DNA of 64,000 nucleotides from Otis tarda (GCA_026413225.1 CM048557.1:64284987-64348986); one strand, 5' to 3'; counted from the stretch's first letter, positions 25,891 to 41,040 are shown. Numbers and translations are program-made. Notes: generated by a model not told the origin, from the sequence alone.

Positions 25891-25902
25891 GCTGAGTGTT
25901 AG
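25873..25902. repeat. Inverted repeat, 13-bp arms, 4-bp loop
   Basis: CTAACACTTAGCA (25873-25885) and TGCTGAGTGTTAG (25890-25902) are reverse complements except at one position, which would be a G-U pair in RNA. The loop is AGCC. It sits at the right edge of the ancient LINE fragment. Confidence 0.85.
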
Positions 25903-28900
25903 CAATGCCATTTCATTTGGCAGCATGAAGGGACCTAAAAGAGGACCTGGGATTAAAAATCAAACATGCAGCTTGGCAGGTGGTAATAGGTAGCGAGCAT
26001 TTCTCAGTCTTTAGGGAATTTATGAAGTGCACCAAGAGAGGGTGATTGTCTCTCTCACATATGGGAATATGTCTAATTAGAAATGTTTAACTTTTACATC
26101 TTACAGTCAAAACAGCCCACCCAGGGCTCAGAGCACAGGCACCATCTGATAAGTTTTTAATGGCAACCCAGCAAGCCCTCAGTTGTTTGGAAGCATGATT
26201 ACTAAAGTGAATTTCCAAACTATATTTCTTGTCCTTTATGAAAAAATAATTAAGTTCTTCTCCATGAGTATTTATAGTACATCATGAATTTGGGATGAGT
26301 ACTAGCAACTATTTTAAGACACAACGAAACAATAGTAAATAAATGCATAAAGACTTAGACTTAAACTTTTGATGCATGGTTTCTCCTCCCTTGACTCTAT
26401 TCAGCAAAGGGGCAACTCACACGCCAGGCCCTGAAACGGGTAGTCTTTTACATGACATAACTGTTAACTTTTCAGGGACTCAAAGAGATCTCCCATTCAG
26501 CTTTTTGCCTTCCTTGATACTCACTGATTTGTAAAGTATTAGGGACTATGTTGGTCATCCCATCTGACCTTCTGCTTTATTCATCCAGCACTAGAAACCC
26601 CAAAACACAGAGGCAGTGGGGAGCACTACTGCTTACGGACCACGAGGCCCCTAAGCAACGCATGGGCTCAAGGGATTTCAGGTTTGTTCAGCCAAGTGAG
26701 AACAGTCATGAGAGCACTTGTGAAACCAGTCCAGAGTTCCCAGGCTCCCATTTAGAAAAAACCCAAACTCCATCAACAATCTGCACACAAATCCACAACA
26801 TTGGTTAGGATCATTCTGTCTAAAGAAAGCACAGGATGAGACTAAGTCCATGGAAGGATGACAAGTCCGGTCAGAGGCATAAGTGGTTAAATAGACTGTA
26901 AGAGAGAGAAGTGGAAAAGGAAGGAAAGCTTACATTGGATGTACAGAAAATTCAAGACTACCTCCTCTGGCCAACAAGTGAGTAATTGTTTCTCATCTTT
27001 TCTAACATCATAGTGAGTACCAAATGAAAGCTCTGTGGGCAGCCACTTACACAAATTCATGGGTGGAAAGTTCAGTCTTTTGGAGACAGTGTGTCACCTC
27101 CCACCTGGAGCCTCTGGCGGAAACTTGCTGTGCTGTGCATGTGTAGGGTGTAGGTTGTGTTTTCTGTCTATGGGATGGAGGGAAGGTACCGCTCTGTGAT
27201 GTATTTATCAGGAACTGCCAAATACAGTCACACAGAAAGCAATGTCCTCTCAGGTCTCTGGCAGAGGAAACCTTGTTTTAATTCCTTTAGCATTTACGCT
27301 CTTCTTTCACCCGTCAGAAAAGTATGAGGAAAGACGCGTCTTCATCTGACTCAAAAGAACCTATCTTAGTTTCTTTTTCTCTGCAATCCAAGTCGTGGTT
27401 TTGGCTCAAATATTCAGGAAGAGAAAGTATATTCTATATAATTCCCAGAGCTTTTCTTTGGGAATAAAATAATGAAGGAAGCAAAATGTTTGCTTTGGTT
27501 CCGACCATCCTCCTCCCACATCTCTCTTGGTAAGCAAAATTGCCGTGTATTGTGCATAAATCCAGTCGCTGGAGAGGACAAAGCCTCAGTAGAGCTTGCT
27601 TTCATTCTTGTGCTGCAGAGCAGTAAACCGGCACAAGCACACAAGGGACAAGTTTTGTGCTCACTAGGGCTCCAGTGTCACCACCCCAGAGCATGGTTCA
27701 GCATGAATCAGCCAGAGAGAAAACCATGGCAAGCAGCAATGAGGGTCATTGCAGTTTTCTCTATAGACAGTTGCGGTGGCAGGGAGATGCACTGTGGAAT
27801 GAGTTCTCACCCTTGTCCTGTCCTTCCTCAGCAGCATCAGCTTGAATCCCTCCATGGAAGGGGGACAGTAGCCCTGAAACAGCACATGAGCCTGATGTGA
27901 TCAACCCCAGTCCAAATCCTGTCCAGGTCTCCACAGTATGAAGAATATCACCGGCAGCACATTTTTGTATAAACCACTTGAGGAACAAAATTCAGAGCTC
28001 CAGCCACAGTGTGCAAGATGCTGGTTTAGGCTCCATAATAACCCATCTCAGGTAGGAGTAGACACAGGTGGTGCTTGCTGTGCCCTGTCCACCTGAGTGC
28101 CTCCGTTATTGGCACAGAAACATCAACAGGCTATTTGATTATTATAAACAAGATTTGTTTGCAATATCAATGGTGATGGCAAGCTTACACATAGCCTTGT
28201 TTCATTTATGAAAAAAATATTAGTTTGATTCATTTTTATTATTTTTTTCCTCTGAGTCACGTCCTTAGGACTCTACAGGAATGGAGCGCAAGCAACAGCA
28301 AAGCTTCCTGAAAGCAGGAAGAGGAGAACTGAAGCATGAGGCTACGGATTGGAGATTAATTTGATATGATGCTTTGTTGAGCAAAAATATGGAGTGCTAA
28401 CTCTTTTTTTAAGAAAAGAAGGCCTAAGGAAATGTATTTTTAAAAAAATAATACCCAAGCGCTTTCATGACAGAAGCAATAAGTGCAAGAAGAAAGAAGC
28501 TGCACAAACATCTCACACACTTGTGAGTATGCTACAGCTCCCAAGGGGAAACTGTTACTGATCCAGTGACCTTCCTCCAAAACCACCCAAAGTTATTTCC
28601 ATCACGACACTGTGATGATTAAAGATGAGACGAGGCCAGGCTCCTCCGAACTACCTGTTACGCAAAGCTAAACACTCAAACCCCATTTTGTAGATCTGGT
28701 GAGAAAGAGCTTTGCCAACACCCACCCTAACTCCCCTCTTTGCATAGCCGTGGTTAGATGCTTTTATTGATAGTTTTCAGCCACTGATTAATAATTTATC
28801 TAAAAGCTGTACAGCAACCTTTTCTTAGTATGCAAGCAGGCATTCGACAGCTTGGAATACAGCAGCTGAGGGTGCAGGACAGGAATGTTGCAGAGAGGTG

Positions 28901-31900
28901 GCTGGCAATGCCCTCTGCTTCCCTGGGAAGCGCAAGCAGCCTGAGCAACCTCAGGAGGCGGCTATGGAAATCTTACGGCCAGGTCAAGTGTATTTTCATG
29001 GCTTACAGATAGAAGAAAGCTCTTGCCTCTCCATGCTGACCTGAGAGAAATCTGTAATTAGCAAGGCTTGAATTTGGGGATCTGTCATACAGTTTCAGGT
29101 CCTGAGACCAATGGCTCCTGTTTGGGCTCAGTATGCAGTATAAGCACACACATCTTCGCTAGCTTGTCTAGGCCCAACTAGTTCCTGAAAACTGAGGAGT
29201 TCAGGTAATAGGGGTGTAGGAAAAAAACAAGATACTGTCATAGAAGAAGAGACTTCTGCTCAAACACTATGTGCCACCAGTCTGCTACTTCTGCCACAGC
29301 CAAGTCTCATTATTTTAAAGGAGCAGTCCAGGCAAAACAAAAGCAGCAAAGCCTACCTAAGCAAACCGAATGGAGCTGGCAGCACTGCTGGCAGGCGGGT
29401 GAATCCCAGCTCTGCCAGCACGGTGTTGCCCTGCAGTCCTTGCTTCCAGAGCAAGTGCTAATCTTGCACTAATTTTTACACTTTCCATTTTCCTTCTTCC
29501 TTCCTCACCTGGCATGATTTGTTAAGCAGTGTCCTGCCCAGAAGGAAAGGGAATTAATGAGGTTTCAGCTGTTCGGGAGTCCTTTTTTTGAGACAGTCTG
29601 AATTGCAAAGCTCAGTGGATATACTCCATCCTGCCCACCTCTCCCCTTGCCCAGCTGACCAACCTTAAGAAAGCGGAGATGCGTGCCTTCAGCCCTCAGG
29701 CTGTTAAGAGCCTGGGACTAACACTATAAATATCCAGTACTCAAACGCTATTGTTGAGCTCCTAGAGAATAAACTACCTTGATTGAAGAACGGGCTCATT
29801 AAAGTAACAAAGTGACAGCTCTGAGCAAGCTCTCTTTGCCGTTTCTAAATGCATCTGCCCTGATGGGATTAAAGATGCCTTCCCGACTGGGAGGAAAGAA
29901 TGGCCTTAATGTCAGGTCTGCCTCTGGCTACATCGTTAAGCAATAAGACATGACAGGCAGTACACTTCCAGGGGATTTTTTGCATACTTAGGTATGCAGA
30001 GAGGTATAATGGTCAGAGTAAAGCAATCTTAGCCCCCAAGAGCCATGATCATCGCACCAGTATGTATTATACACACCTGTCAGGGAGCCAAATCCTATAT
30101 ACTTCCAATGCAATAATACTAGGAACCAATCAGAGAGCACCATTTTTTGCATCTCATACCATTTGGGAGAAATTCATCCCTGCTGCCTAAACCTCAAGTA
30201 ATCAGGCTTAGGATTAAACACACACAAGTCTCTGTATCCATTAAAAAGGATTTGTGAGCAATCATCGGTTTAGAACTGCTAATAAGAGGCCAAATCCTGG
30301 AGAATTCCCTGATCAAGTGCCGTGCCAAAGTACTCACAGATGGATGTAGAGAGCCAGCATTGGTCCTAACAGTTTTTGACACATCATTGAGTGCAATCAC
30401 AGCAAACTGAGATGATTCCCGTTGTGGGTGACTCTTTAGAGGATCTGGAAAAATGGTACGTACATTGACAGGTGACGCTACATCATCTGTTGCCATCTTG
30501 ATGTAGGTTTTCTCTCAGCTAGCATCTCTTCCGTGTGAGATGTGTGAGAGTTCCACCTATCATCACCGAAGCAAATAAAATGGTATTTAGAGCTATTCAC
30601 CTTCTACTACTGGATACAGATCCCAAATGATGGTGGAGGAATTAATGTGGCAGAGGCCACCTATTACTGCTTTCAGTGTATTAGTCCTGCTCTATACGCC
30701 AGGTCTTGTAACTTTCCTTGCCTCTGCCCTCAGAATTGCTGAAGTCACTACTGACTGCAGTTGCCTGAATGTACCCATATCATGTTGCTTACTCAAATTT
30801 TTCAGAACAGAAATTCTTTAAGAGCTCTCAAGCCAGACACCTGAAAATTAGGATGCTGAAAATACCTTCAGGATGCCTTCCAAAAGCATACACTCTTTTG
30901 GACTGTCATGAATGCAAAATACAGGCTATGTATTTCTTGTCTTCACAAACCAAAAAGCAAGTCTGCTCTATATGCAGTTTGGTTGTGTGATTTATACATA
31001 CTATGCAAGCAATTCAGGAAAGAAAAACTATACAAAAAAAAAGACAGTCAATGTGGAAATTATTCCTTGGCTCACAAAAGGCTCATCATATGATCAAACA
31101 TCACACACTAAAAGAGTCCAGTGCTCATAATTGCTAAAATAATCTGACCACAGCAAATGTTTTGCATCAAGTAGGCATCCTTACTTCAAAATGTAAGGGT
31201 TTATACCATCCCAGCAAAGCTATGAACAATGTAGAGTTTCTCTTACAGGTCAAGGAATTTGTGTAAGTTGCTTAAATGAATGATCGTGAATGGGCTTAGG
31301 GCTGGCCAGCCCAGCACAGCTAGTAATTGGCAGCTTTACACTGATTTAATACAGCAAGGGGCCACCTGCATCATCTGGGGGCTTAGGACTCCACTCCTGA
31401 GAGAGGCTCAACCAGAACAAACAGAGGCTGTTTCTCTGCTGTGTCTAAGATTTGTAACCAAAGTGTTTCCTAGCAATAAGATATCACATAATAGGGGAAA
31501 GGAAAACAAATATGAGCCATTAGTCCTTTTTTTGGATGGAGCAAGAAATGCAGCTCAGAACATTACCAGCATCTCTCACTTCTCTGCTCAAAAGCAAAGT
31601 TTCACTCCCCTGTTTTTGTCAAGAGGTTTCTGTTTCTACCTTCTTATCTGGAGAGGACATTTCCAGCCATGCAGCTGATGAACTCCAATTACACCGTAGG
31701 AAGCCACCTCCCCTATCACTCCTGTATATTTTTATCAATTACCAAGGTCAGAGTTCAAGCTCCCAGCCTAATCCTCCCCTGTATGTGAGCCATAGCCTCA
31801 CATTAAAGCATGAAAATTTAAACTCATCATGTTTTGCAATATTTACAAATCAAGGACAGTAATGCAACCAAATGGCAGCTGTCTACAGCTGAGAGAAGCT

Positions 31901-34900
31901 GCTGAGCTGGGATGCTTTCCACCGGTAAATCTGTGCCCATCTCTTATTTACAAGAATTTAAAAGAATCCCTTAGTCATAGAACAATTCATATTTTAAGAT
32001 AGACGAGAACCACACAAGTGTGCTATATCCAGGATCTCCTCCAAAACAGTATGTGCTCCCACGTTTTTGTAGGAAAAGCAGGAACATTTCAGGCTGGAGA
32101 TCCCCGGTGAGGAAACCCAACAACTAACTCTGCTGCAGAAGGTCCCATCCAGGCTGTGCCACACAAACCTCTGCCAAGGGGAAGGTGGCCTGGTGTAGAG
32201 CCAGGACCTGGCCCTGCAAAGGAATCTGCCCCTCCACCATCATCCTCTGAAAACTTTGACAATCCCTTCTCTACTGCATATTTCCTGCTATCCCATTCCC
32301 AGGGAGAGCACAGCCTGGCAAGGGAACCACCTTTCTAAATTCGTATCTGTCAATTTCAAGTCTATGCAACATTGGATTATCTTGCAGCTTTAACTTGAGG
32401 TAGATTTTTAAAAAGCTGTTTAAATTCTGTGCCATGCAAACCCTCTACACATTTGCAGCAATGCTCCTAGAAACAGAAGGGCCATATTACAAAAATTCCC
32501 ATTTCCTATATTCACGGGTAGCTTTGGGTTACAGGTTTCTTTGGCAAGAAATACCAGCAATACACTGGGATACATTTTCTACTGCCAAATGGAAAGGGGA
32601 TTGGCTTGGTAACAATCATAACCCATTCCACCATCACCTTTTCTCTAAATATGTGCTCTTTAGGAATCAGGCAATGGAGAGGACTTGACTTGTCCCAAAG
32701 GCAAAACGTCTTCCTGCAAATTGCCTTACTCTTCTGGATGCCAGTTTGCTGTTAGATAGGATTAACTACTCTTTGGGAAGAGGACGCTGATGAAGAGAGC
32801 TACATAAGAAGCTAGATAAATGTGTATTTACCAATAGCATATGATTATTCTGAGTATCCTCTTGTCCAAGGATCTTCAAAAGCTGAAGAACATTCAAAGC
32901 TTTCAAATTACAGAAAACAAGGGGATTCATACCATTTGATACAGATTGTTTTTAACAAGAACATTTGTAAATGCAGGGTGTATAGACAAGGCAGATGATG
33001 GGAACCCAGGAAACATCCTTAACTTCAATTTACTTTAGCTTTCTTCTTAGAGTTACCGAGGCTGCTCTTTTTTCCTCCTTGTCTCCTACATCCTTTCTTC
33101 CCTGTGTCTCCTGCCCAGAAGGCTCTCCAGAACCATCTCAAGAGCCTAGTGTGTCTATACAGCACACGGCACAGTGAGCCCTATTCTTGATTTACCTGTA
33201 GATATTACTGGAAAGAAACAAAATATAGCGTCCTTGTTAGCATATGAGTTATTCCTGGAACGCTCAAAGATTTCCTGATCAAGCTGGGATTGTTTTGTTT
33301 TTAAAGGCTTCAGAAATGGTCTTCTGCCAGCTTTTCCCCAGCCCAGTCATAACTTAAAATGAAACTGCAAATTTACTTTAATCACTGTTCCTTCCCCTCA
33401 TCTCCTCCTCCTTACGAGGTTTCAAAAGAAGCATAAATTTGCCTTATTCCTGTCTAAAGGCTAAATACTCCAGCTAGCCTTCTGGAAACCGTCCCAGATG
33501 GACACAACTCTCTTGGGTCATCCTGAGTCCATAGAGAACAGTGCAGACACACTGCCCACATAGGATAAGAAATACCCTTGGTATACAGCCTGCATGTCGT
33601 TGGCGTGTTAGCCTGAACAGACGCCAAGTACTGTCCTCTGGCTAGACTTTACAAAAATACTACAGAGTTTATCAAGGAAATGCCTTGAAGGCCCTGGGAT
33701 ATAGAACATAGCTGAATGAAACAAATGAAAACGAAAAAAAAAAAACAAATGAAAATCAGTCCTGCAACACGGCGTATGCAGGACATCATTCTGTAGAGAG
33801 TCCCATAATAGGACTAGGAAAACAATATCTTCCAAGAGGAAGACTTACTCTAAGAATATCCTGGCAGTTATGAATAAGGCAGCAGTTCTGAAAGTCTGGT
33901 AAAGTGTTGTCATCATTGCCTATCTCAGTGTTTCTAAATACTTTCTGCCAGAGTGCAGCCTAGTTGTTGCATTTGATGTGAGTGGACGTCCAAGCACACA
34001 GCTGCTTGTGACTGTCACTGCCATTACATCAGGGGGGCGTCAGGCTCCAAATCAGGCTGGACATATCAGAAGATGGAACTATTTTGAGATTTGCAATGTG
34101 TATGGACTGTGCTAAAAGATAGTCTTCTCCCTTCTCCTGTGTGTGCTGAGGGACTTCCATGCGAAGGTCTCATTCCATGTTTGGATTTTTTGTGCTCAGG
34201 AAAATTCAGGTTTTCTGCAACTGGAGCTGGGCTGGAGCTCAGTTGACTCCTGGTAGTTAGAAACCACATCAAGATCTTTGACCACTGCCACTGTGCTTGA
34301 AAACACACACACATAGAGCCAAATTCTGGCACTCACACAAGTTTTGCAGTACAAAAGACTGGCAAACCTGGACTTGAAAATGCTCATGGTTAATTAAAAA
34401 TCTAGACATACTCCTGAGCCAAATACTGAGGTGGGGAGATATTTTTTTGGGGTGTCTTATCTCTTCCTCCACCCCAAATATTTCCACAATATTGGTTGTA
34501 AAAGAAAAAAAAAACTATCCCTTTTATCTCAGTTTACAGTTAGTTCTTCAATTTCTTTACAAGGCACCAAGTGAATGACTCTTTCTGTGAGGAGTTTAAA
34601 AGCTTGCAGATCACTGTGAGTTCAAAGGATGCATCTTGTAAATACATCAGGGAGAATTACTATTTCTCATCAGTGGGATAATAGCAGAAAATCTACCTGA
34701 AGGTTAGAACACAATATTTGGAAGAAGTTATTGCTTTTACATTTCTTTATAGTTTGACATTAAAGATCTGAAACTTCTTCTGCATGTGACTCAAATATGA
34801 ATAAAGCTTATAACAAAACATAATAGAAGAAAATGAAAAATTCCTGGCTGATACAGAGGCACCTGCATTGTGGCAAAATTATATTTTAGTGTTCAGCTCA

Positions 34901-37900
34901 TTCGTTTGTTCCTCCAGACATCTACCGACCATGTTCTAAAGGATCTTAACTCTGTTGAGGACCCCTTGACTTTTCTGACTTTTAAGCTTGCATCAGGGAG
35001 GCTTTAAATAAATTAGGCAGTGCTATCGGCTAATAATAATAATAAAAAAAACCCCGAGAAGATAGAAGCAGCATCTACAGATTGCTGTGGATATATATAG
35101 AGAGATGTATTCCCTATCCACAGTACAAGTAATTCATCCGCAGAGCTACGGGCTTTGACTGTTTAAATCAAGTTTGCCAGAAACTCTCACGACTTTGTAT
35201 GGGAGTTCTCGTGGCAACTGAACCAGCAGTAACATGAGGAAACCGCTGTTTTGCCAAACTCATCGTAACAGAGGACCACAAACTGAAGAATGAGAAAGTA
35301 TTTCCTGCTCATGTCAAGTGCTCACGCCTTATAGTTCAGGTCTAAAAGGCACTAATTGCACACACATTTAAAGGAATCCATTAAAAACAATTCTGGCACT
35401 CATGTGAGCTTTGCATGCCTCCCACTCCAAGCATGTGTAAGAGGTCTCTTCACCTTAAAAATCAGAGTGGTCTCTTTGCTCATACTCAGTCTCTAAGCAC
35501 AGAATTCCTCTTGGAGTTCAATCTGGGATTCAAAATGCCAGGCAATAGAGAAGGGCCTGGAAGAGTTGTATTTTGCTGCCGGATGTCATGCTAAAGCTGG
35601 AGCAGCAAAAGCCAGGCAATCATCTCAGAGATGCTGACCAGGAATCCAGAGACCTCAAGAAATGCATGTCCAACAGAACTGTACTGGAGTAGATTTAAGC
35701 AATGTGACATCCCTCCCAATCTTTACTCTTCAGTACGTATTACTTGTAATTGGTGCAGATTCTTCCTGTCAGCAGTTTCTCAACCAAGCAATGCAACTAA
35801 AGCTACCAACTCCCACCATCTTGTGGGAGCACAGCACAGCCCTGGGCACTAAAAGCTTCCCAAGAATGTCCCCTAGCAGATGGCATAAATTTAGCAAATT
35901 GTGGATGGGAAAGGGAATCCCCAGGAGATGCAGTGACAGCAAAGACATTGCAAAGCAGCTACTATTTCTGTGTCCTCTCAATTCATTTCCACACAGCTCT
36001 AGATTTTTCTCCCCATAGTATTCAGGACTTGAGCACCTTTAATGAACCACACTTCTCAAGACAGGGATGAGGAAGGGAGGAGTAAACAGCATTTCCTAAT
36101 TTTGCAAGGAGATCACTAAGACATCAAAGGCCTATCCCTAGCTTGTGGGATGTGAGATGAACAGAGCTAGCTCCAGATCAGCATTCAGATGCACCAGCAC
36201 AATTATATTAGCAGCAGTAAATAAATGTCTCAGCAGACTTTTGCTGCCTACAGGCCTCAGCTCTTTCCTTGCCCAGTTCTGAGCTCTGCAACACAGATGT
36301 ACAAGCTGCCTCTGAACTCCCCTGGTCTCTGCACACCATGCTATACCAAGGGCTGAGACACCTCAAGTAATAGTCATAAAGTACATCTCGAGTACAAGAT
36401 CATAAAGCACAATCACAGCCATGGACGGAAAAAGTTTTCTGGGCCTGGGAAACAACATGTGGACTACAATCAAACAACCTAGCTACATTTAATACATGTT
36501 TGCTGCCACTTTTCTCAAAGCCTCCTTCTCACACCTCCATGCACGTGAGCGCAAAAAGCTCCAGGACATGAGACGTGCAAGTTGTGCTGAACAGCAGAGT
36601 TGAGCTTTCTCCAGTGTCTTCAAGGACTCCACGGCTCTGCCCATCTTGGCAATCTGCACAGCACAAACACGTGTCAGGTTATCACGTAACATACTTCATT
36701 GGATGTGATAAAGCAGGAGGCAATCTAACAGAAGTCAATACAGCTCCCAGGATCGAGAGGATCTTCTCATGTTAGGAATACCTGTGGTTGGTTGCCAGAC
36801 CAGCTTGGAGAGCTATGCCTTTAAGGAGGCTTTCACAGTAACCAAATGCTTAAGTGTCCCACAGCATCGATAACCCTATCCAAATTGAGATCTGGATAAA
36901 CGAGAAAAAAAAAGTGCTGACATTAAAAATGATATACTGCAGTGAGTCACTCAATTAGCAACCTTTGTGCAATGTTTAGTAGACAGAGAAGGGCTGTCCT
37001 ATCTGATAAGTGACTCACAACATGAAAGAACATCATACAGCAGTCATCAATCACAAAGGTGAATAAGCAGCAGCAGTTTTGTCCAGAGGCTGAGTAACAT
37101 ACACCAGCTACACTTCAATATGATCCACACTCCTGCTTCTTTCCACTTAGTTAAGTGAGCACTGCCAAGCCTAAGCCGATTGTGTCATGCGGTGTGTTAT
37201 CTAAAGGGTGGAAATCAAAGACCATCCGAGGGAGAGGTTTTCAGACACTCCATGGAACTTTACTATTGCCAAACTCCTATTGCAACAGTTGTCTGACTCC
37301 AGATAACTCTTCAGAAGATCACAGGAAAGGAATTGTACAAATTCTACCAAAGCAGAGACTTGGATCTACTGGAAAAGCTAATAAAATTTAATTTTAATCC
37401 AAGGCAGCAGTTTCTACCATCTTTTCTAGACATAAAGCCTATCCTTTCTCTTACCTCTCGATGCTCAATCCTATCCCTATCCCAAAGTTTATCATTCCCT
37501 CAACTGTGTTGAAATGTGGTTAAAATGTTCACTGTGTAGGGACTTTTTCAGTTCAGGGACCCCAATAGAGTTCAGCTTCCTTCTGTCTCTATCCCAGCTG
37601 TGCTAGCAGGGTTACTGTGCGACCAACAGCAGAGCTGAGTCAATTTTGCTACCACAGAAAATTAATGTACTCTGCTGGGAAAGGACTCTGCTTTAACCTG
37701 TTTCAAAGTGGCTAGGAAAGATGCAGTCAAAATTGAAGTTACAACAAATAAAATCTAGTGATTGTGGACATTAACAAGCACAGCAGGTGAAGCGTAATCA
37801 AGAAGTCAACACCCAGTCAACAACCCATTGTTTGGGTCTCCACAAGCCGTGCTCCTGGCTGCCCTGCTACCTGTCCTGCGAACAGCCTCCCACGGGCAAG

Positions 37901-39086
37901 TAGCAGCCAGAAGAAGGTATGTTTCATCATCAGTCTCGTGTTTGCCTCCCATGCACGTGTCCTTCAGGAACCAGCCTGCTCTCCCACAGCACCCAGTTGA
38001 CCTCCCAGAGACAAGTCCTGAAGCTGGCAGAAACTTCTTCCAGGTTAGGAACAAGCCCTGCAATTTTTGACAGTAAAGTTGGTTCTAACATGTAATAGCG
38101 TGATGAACTTGTCCTCAGTAGTGCAAGGGGCATATATAGACACAAGTCAGCCTGCCTCTCCTAACAACTGCTCAGAGAGTCTGAGCAAGGGTCAAAAGCC
38201 TTTCCTTTGCTTTTACTGCAAATTGCAGGCAGCAGATTTGCACAGAGGGTAAAGAAAATGCTTGGAGCCAATATTGGGAATGCGAGAGCCAGGAAATCTA
38301 CTGAAAGGGCAAGCATAGGTGAAATAGGGTGGCTACCCATTACAGAGGGCAAGTCAAAAGGAGACAAGCTTACAGGGGATGCGCAGGAAGACTTGGGACT
38401 TCTTCCTCCCCCTGGAGCAGTCCTGAGTCGCCCTGTCTCTCACATCCACAAGCGTTAAAAAGTGCAAGAGGACAGCTGAGAAGGTATGGCTCATCTGCTT
38501 CCAGCCTTTGGCCACACTGAGTGAAAACCTCCCCCTGCTACCACTTACCACTCAAGAGCTGAACAGCAACATGGACTTCAGAGCAGCATAATCAGGCTGA
38601 GCAGGGAAGGTACTAGAGATTTCTCATTTAAGGAGAGAAAGCTCTCCCACACCCTCCCACACTGCAGTTTTCCCAGTGTCCTGAAAGCTGAGAACAGCTG
38701 GTGGCTGCTTGGGAAGACCTGGGTTTGCTCAGCATCAGGTAGGAATTCACCAGGCAGAAGGAAAGTTTGTGCGACCAAGGCATCCTCCAGCTGTGTTAAG
38801 CTATGAAATCATCCCCTTTCTCTCTTTGTGAAGAGCAGAAAGACTTTAAGGAATGCACAGCGTAACTGGGAAGGAGAGGGATGTCTGGGCAGGTGGGCAC
38901 TGCCTTGAGTAGATACAGGTTCCTTTCATGGTGCTCGTGTACTACCAGTGTTTGATGGCTCCACGCAAGGTAGGAAGACTCATTCACAGAGGAGATATGG
39001 AGTCAGTATAACATTACTCAATCTCTTTGCTCTCTTCTTAAAGGAAAACTCAGTATTTCATACCACAGGCAAGAAACATCCAAACC

Positions 39087-39104
39087 AAAAAAAAAAAAAA
39101 AAAA
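39087..39104. repeat. A18 homopolymer
   Basis: Eighteen consecutive A lie between AACC and TGAAGG, with no adjoining retroposed sequence recognised. Confidence 0.9.
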
Positions 39105-41040
39105 TGAAGGAAAGAAATGCAGAATCCAGAACCAAGTTCTTTAGCACTGAAAGTTTGACACTACAACTTTAGTAGGTTTTTTCCCTCCTCCTAAGATATG
39201 CAAATACAGATAAAAATATTCTAACGATGCTTATAAAACCTTTACAGTGCTGTGTCTGGGGTGATGGCGTTATTCATAGATTAGCAAGCCTTACCTGAAT
39301 AGTGCAGCTCATTCAGCTGATTTCTTATTCAACTTTTATACAGTAGTACATAATGGCACAGCATGTCATAAACCCTCTAGAATACTATTTTAATGTCTTC
39401 CCCAAATATTTCTTACTTAGCATTACAACAATTTCTTACAACTGCAAGGCCAAATTCTTTGGAATGCACGGACATAAATGGGCAGAACTCAGAAACATCC
39501 TCAATATAACCTGAAAAGCAAGAAAAAGCCTTTTTCACACTTAAAGACTCTGTATTCACTCAGAATTTCCAAGGATAATGATGTTTTTCCCCCTTCAATA
39601 GAACAACAATGGCCAGATCCAGCTGCAGAGATGGTATAAACCAAAACAGCTAACGTTCCAGTGGGGTATTCTGGGGGAGACACCTCAAGGTCTCTTCTCC
39701 ACTCCCCCATACCATGTGTGACAGCACAAGATAAGGGCTTATAAAGCTTTTTTACCCACACTAGGTGCAGGAGAGGGTCTGTAAGTCCCATTGTTTTATT
39801 ATTAATGCAGAAGTATTTTCACGTACAGCAGTATATTAGCTTGGAAGCTAGCCCAAGCTAATACATTCCACATCAGTGCCTTCAATCTGTTAATTAGACA
39901 GGACAAAACCCTAACTACTCTACTTTACTCAGACAAGCTTTCACTTTGATAGATTCCTGAGCTAGCTTTAGAGAGTTGCAAAGACCATTCCAAGAGAGGT
40001 TTCCCAGCTATCTCAAGAGCAGTCCTCAGAATGTTCTCCAGACAACATCTCAGACAAAGAGGCGGGCAAAAGGCTGAATTCCAAAAGAGCTTCCATGACC
40101 CAGTTTTATTTCAACCTTCAAGAAATCCCAATGTGTACATTATTTCCACGTTTTTACTTAATTCTGAGAAATCCAACACTTCCTTTCCAACCCAAGCTTG
40201 GAGGTCAGGGCAGTTTTGGGTTAGAGCCTCACCCTAGAAGGTATTACAATATATTGTCCCTATCAAGTGATGAGCTGAGTTCAATAGACATTGGCTTTAG
40301 GGCAGTATTTCCTTTGTCTGAGTGCAGAAAGAACCACATCTATAATACTATGAACCCTCCTGTGCCTGCTCTGCTCAAACCCAGATTACATACAGCCTTT
40401 GGAAAAATCAAGTTATCTTCTGACTTTTCTCAATATAATGGAACCAAGCCCCAGAGATTTTCTGAAAAGCATGCCTGAAGAACACCTGTGTCAGATTAGG
40501 ATCTGCAGAGTTAAACTATTCAAACCATGTTTGGTTAGTTCCTATTTACTACCAACCTGTCAGCTTTTCTCCATCGAAAAACCCAAGAGCACCATTCAGT
40601 CAATTATTTCAGGACACTAAAGCAAGTTAACAGAATACATATGTAAGCAGGTCATCCTCACACAGGAACATTTGCAGTGTATTCAGTATTCGTTGGCAAA
40701 AGCAACACTCTGTAAAAGCACCTCCTTCCCATTTTTTAAACTAGAAATAAGATCATTTGGGTACTCTATGCTGTTAGTCTGAGTATCCACAACCCTGAGC
40801 AAAGTTAAAGGGAGTATAATACTTGTGAAACAGAAGTCAGACCCATAATGTATCAACTACTCGTTCAGCATGAGACAAAAGTGTTTTGATCTTTAAGGGT
40901 TTGTTTACATTAATTCTGCCTTCAAAAGATCATTAACCTACAAGTAAAAACACAAGATACTCAGGTATAATGCTGTAGCCTGAACCTTTTCATCTCTTAC
41001 CTAACACATGCAACATAATCACCAAAATGCAGAGCCACGT

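Noticed and set aside
36489..36692. Minus-strand frame preceded by an acceptor-like TGTTTGTGCTGTGCAG
   Set aside because: The peptide (IAKMGRAVESLKTLEK...) matches nothing I know, and no partner exon is visible.
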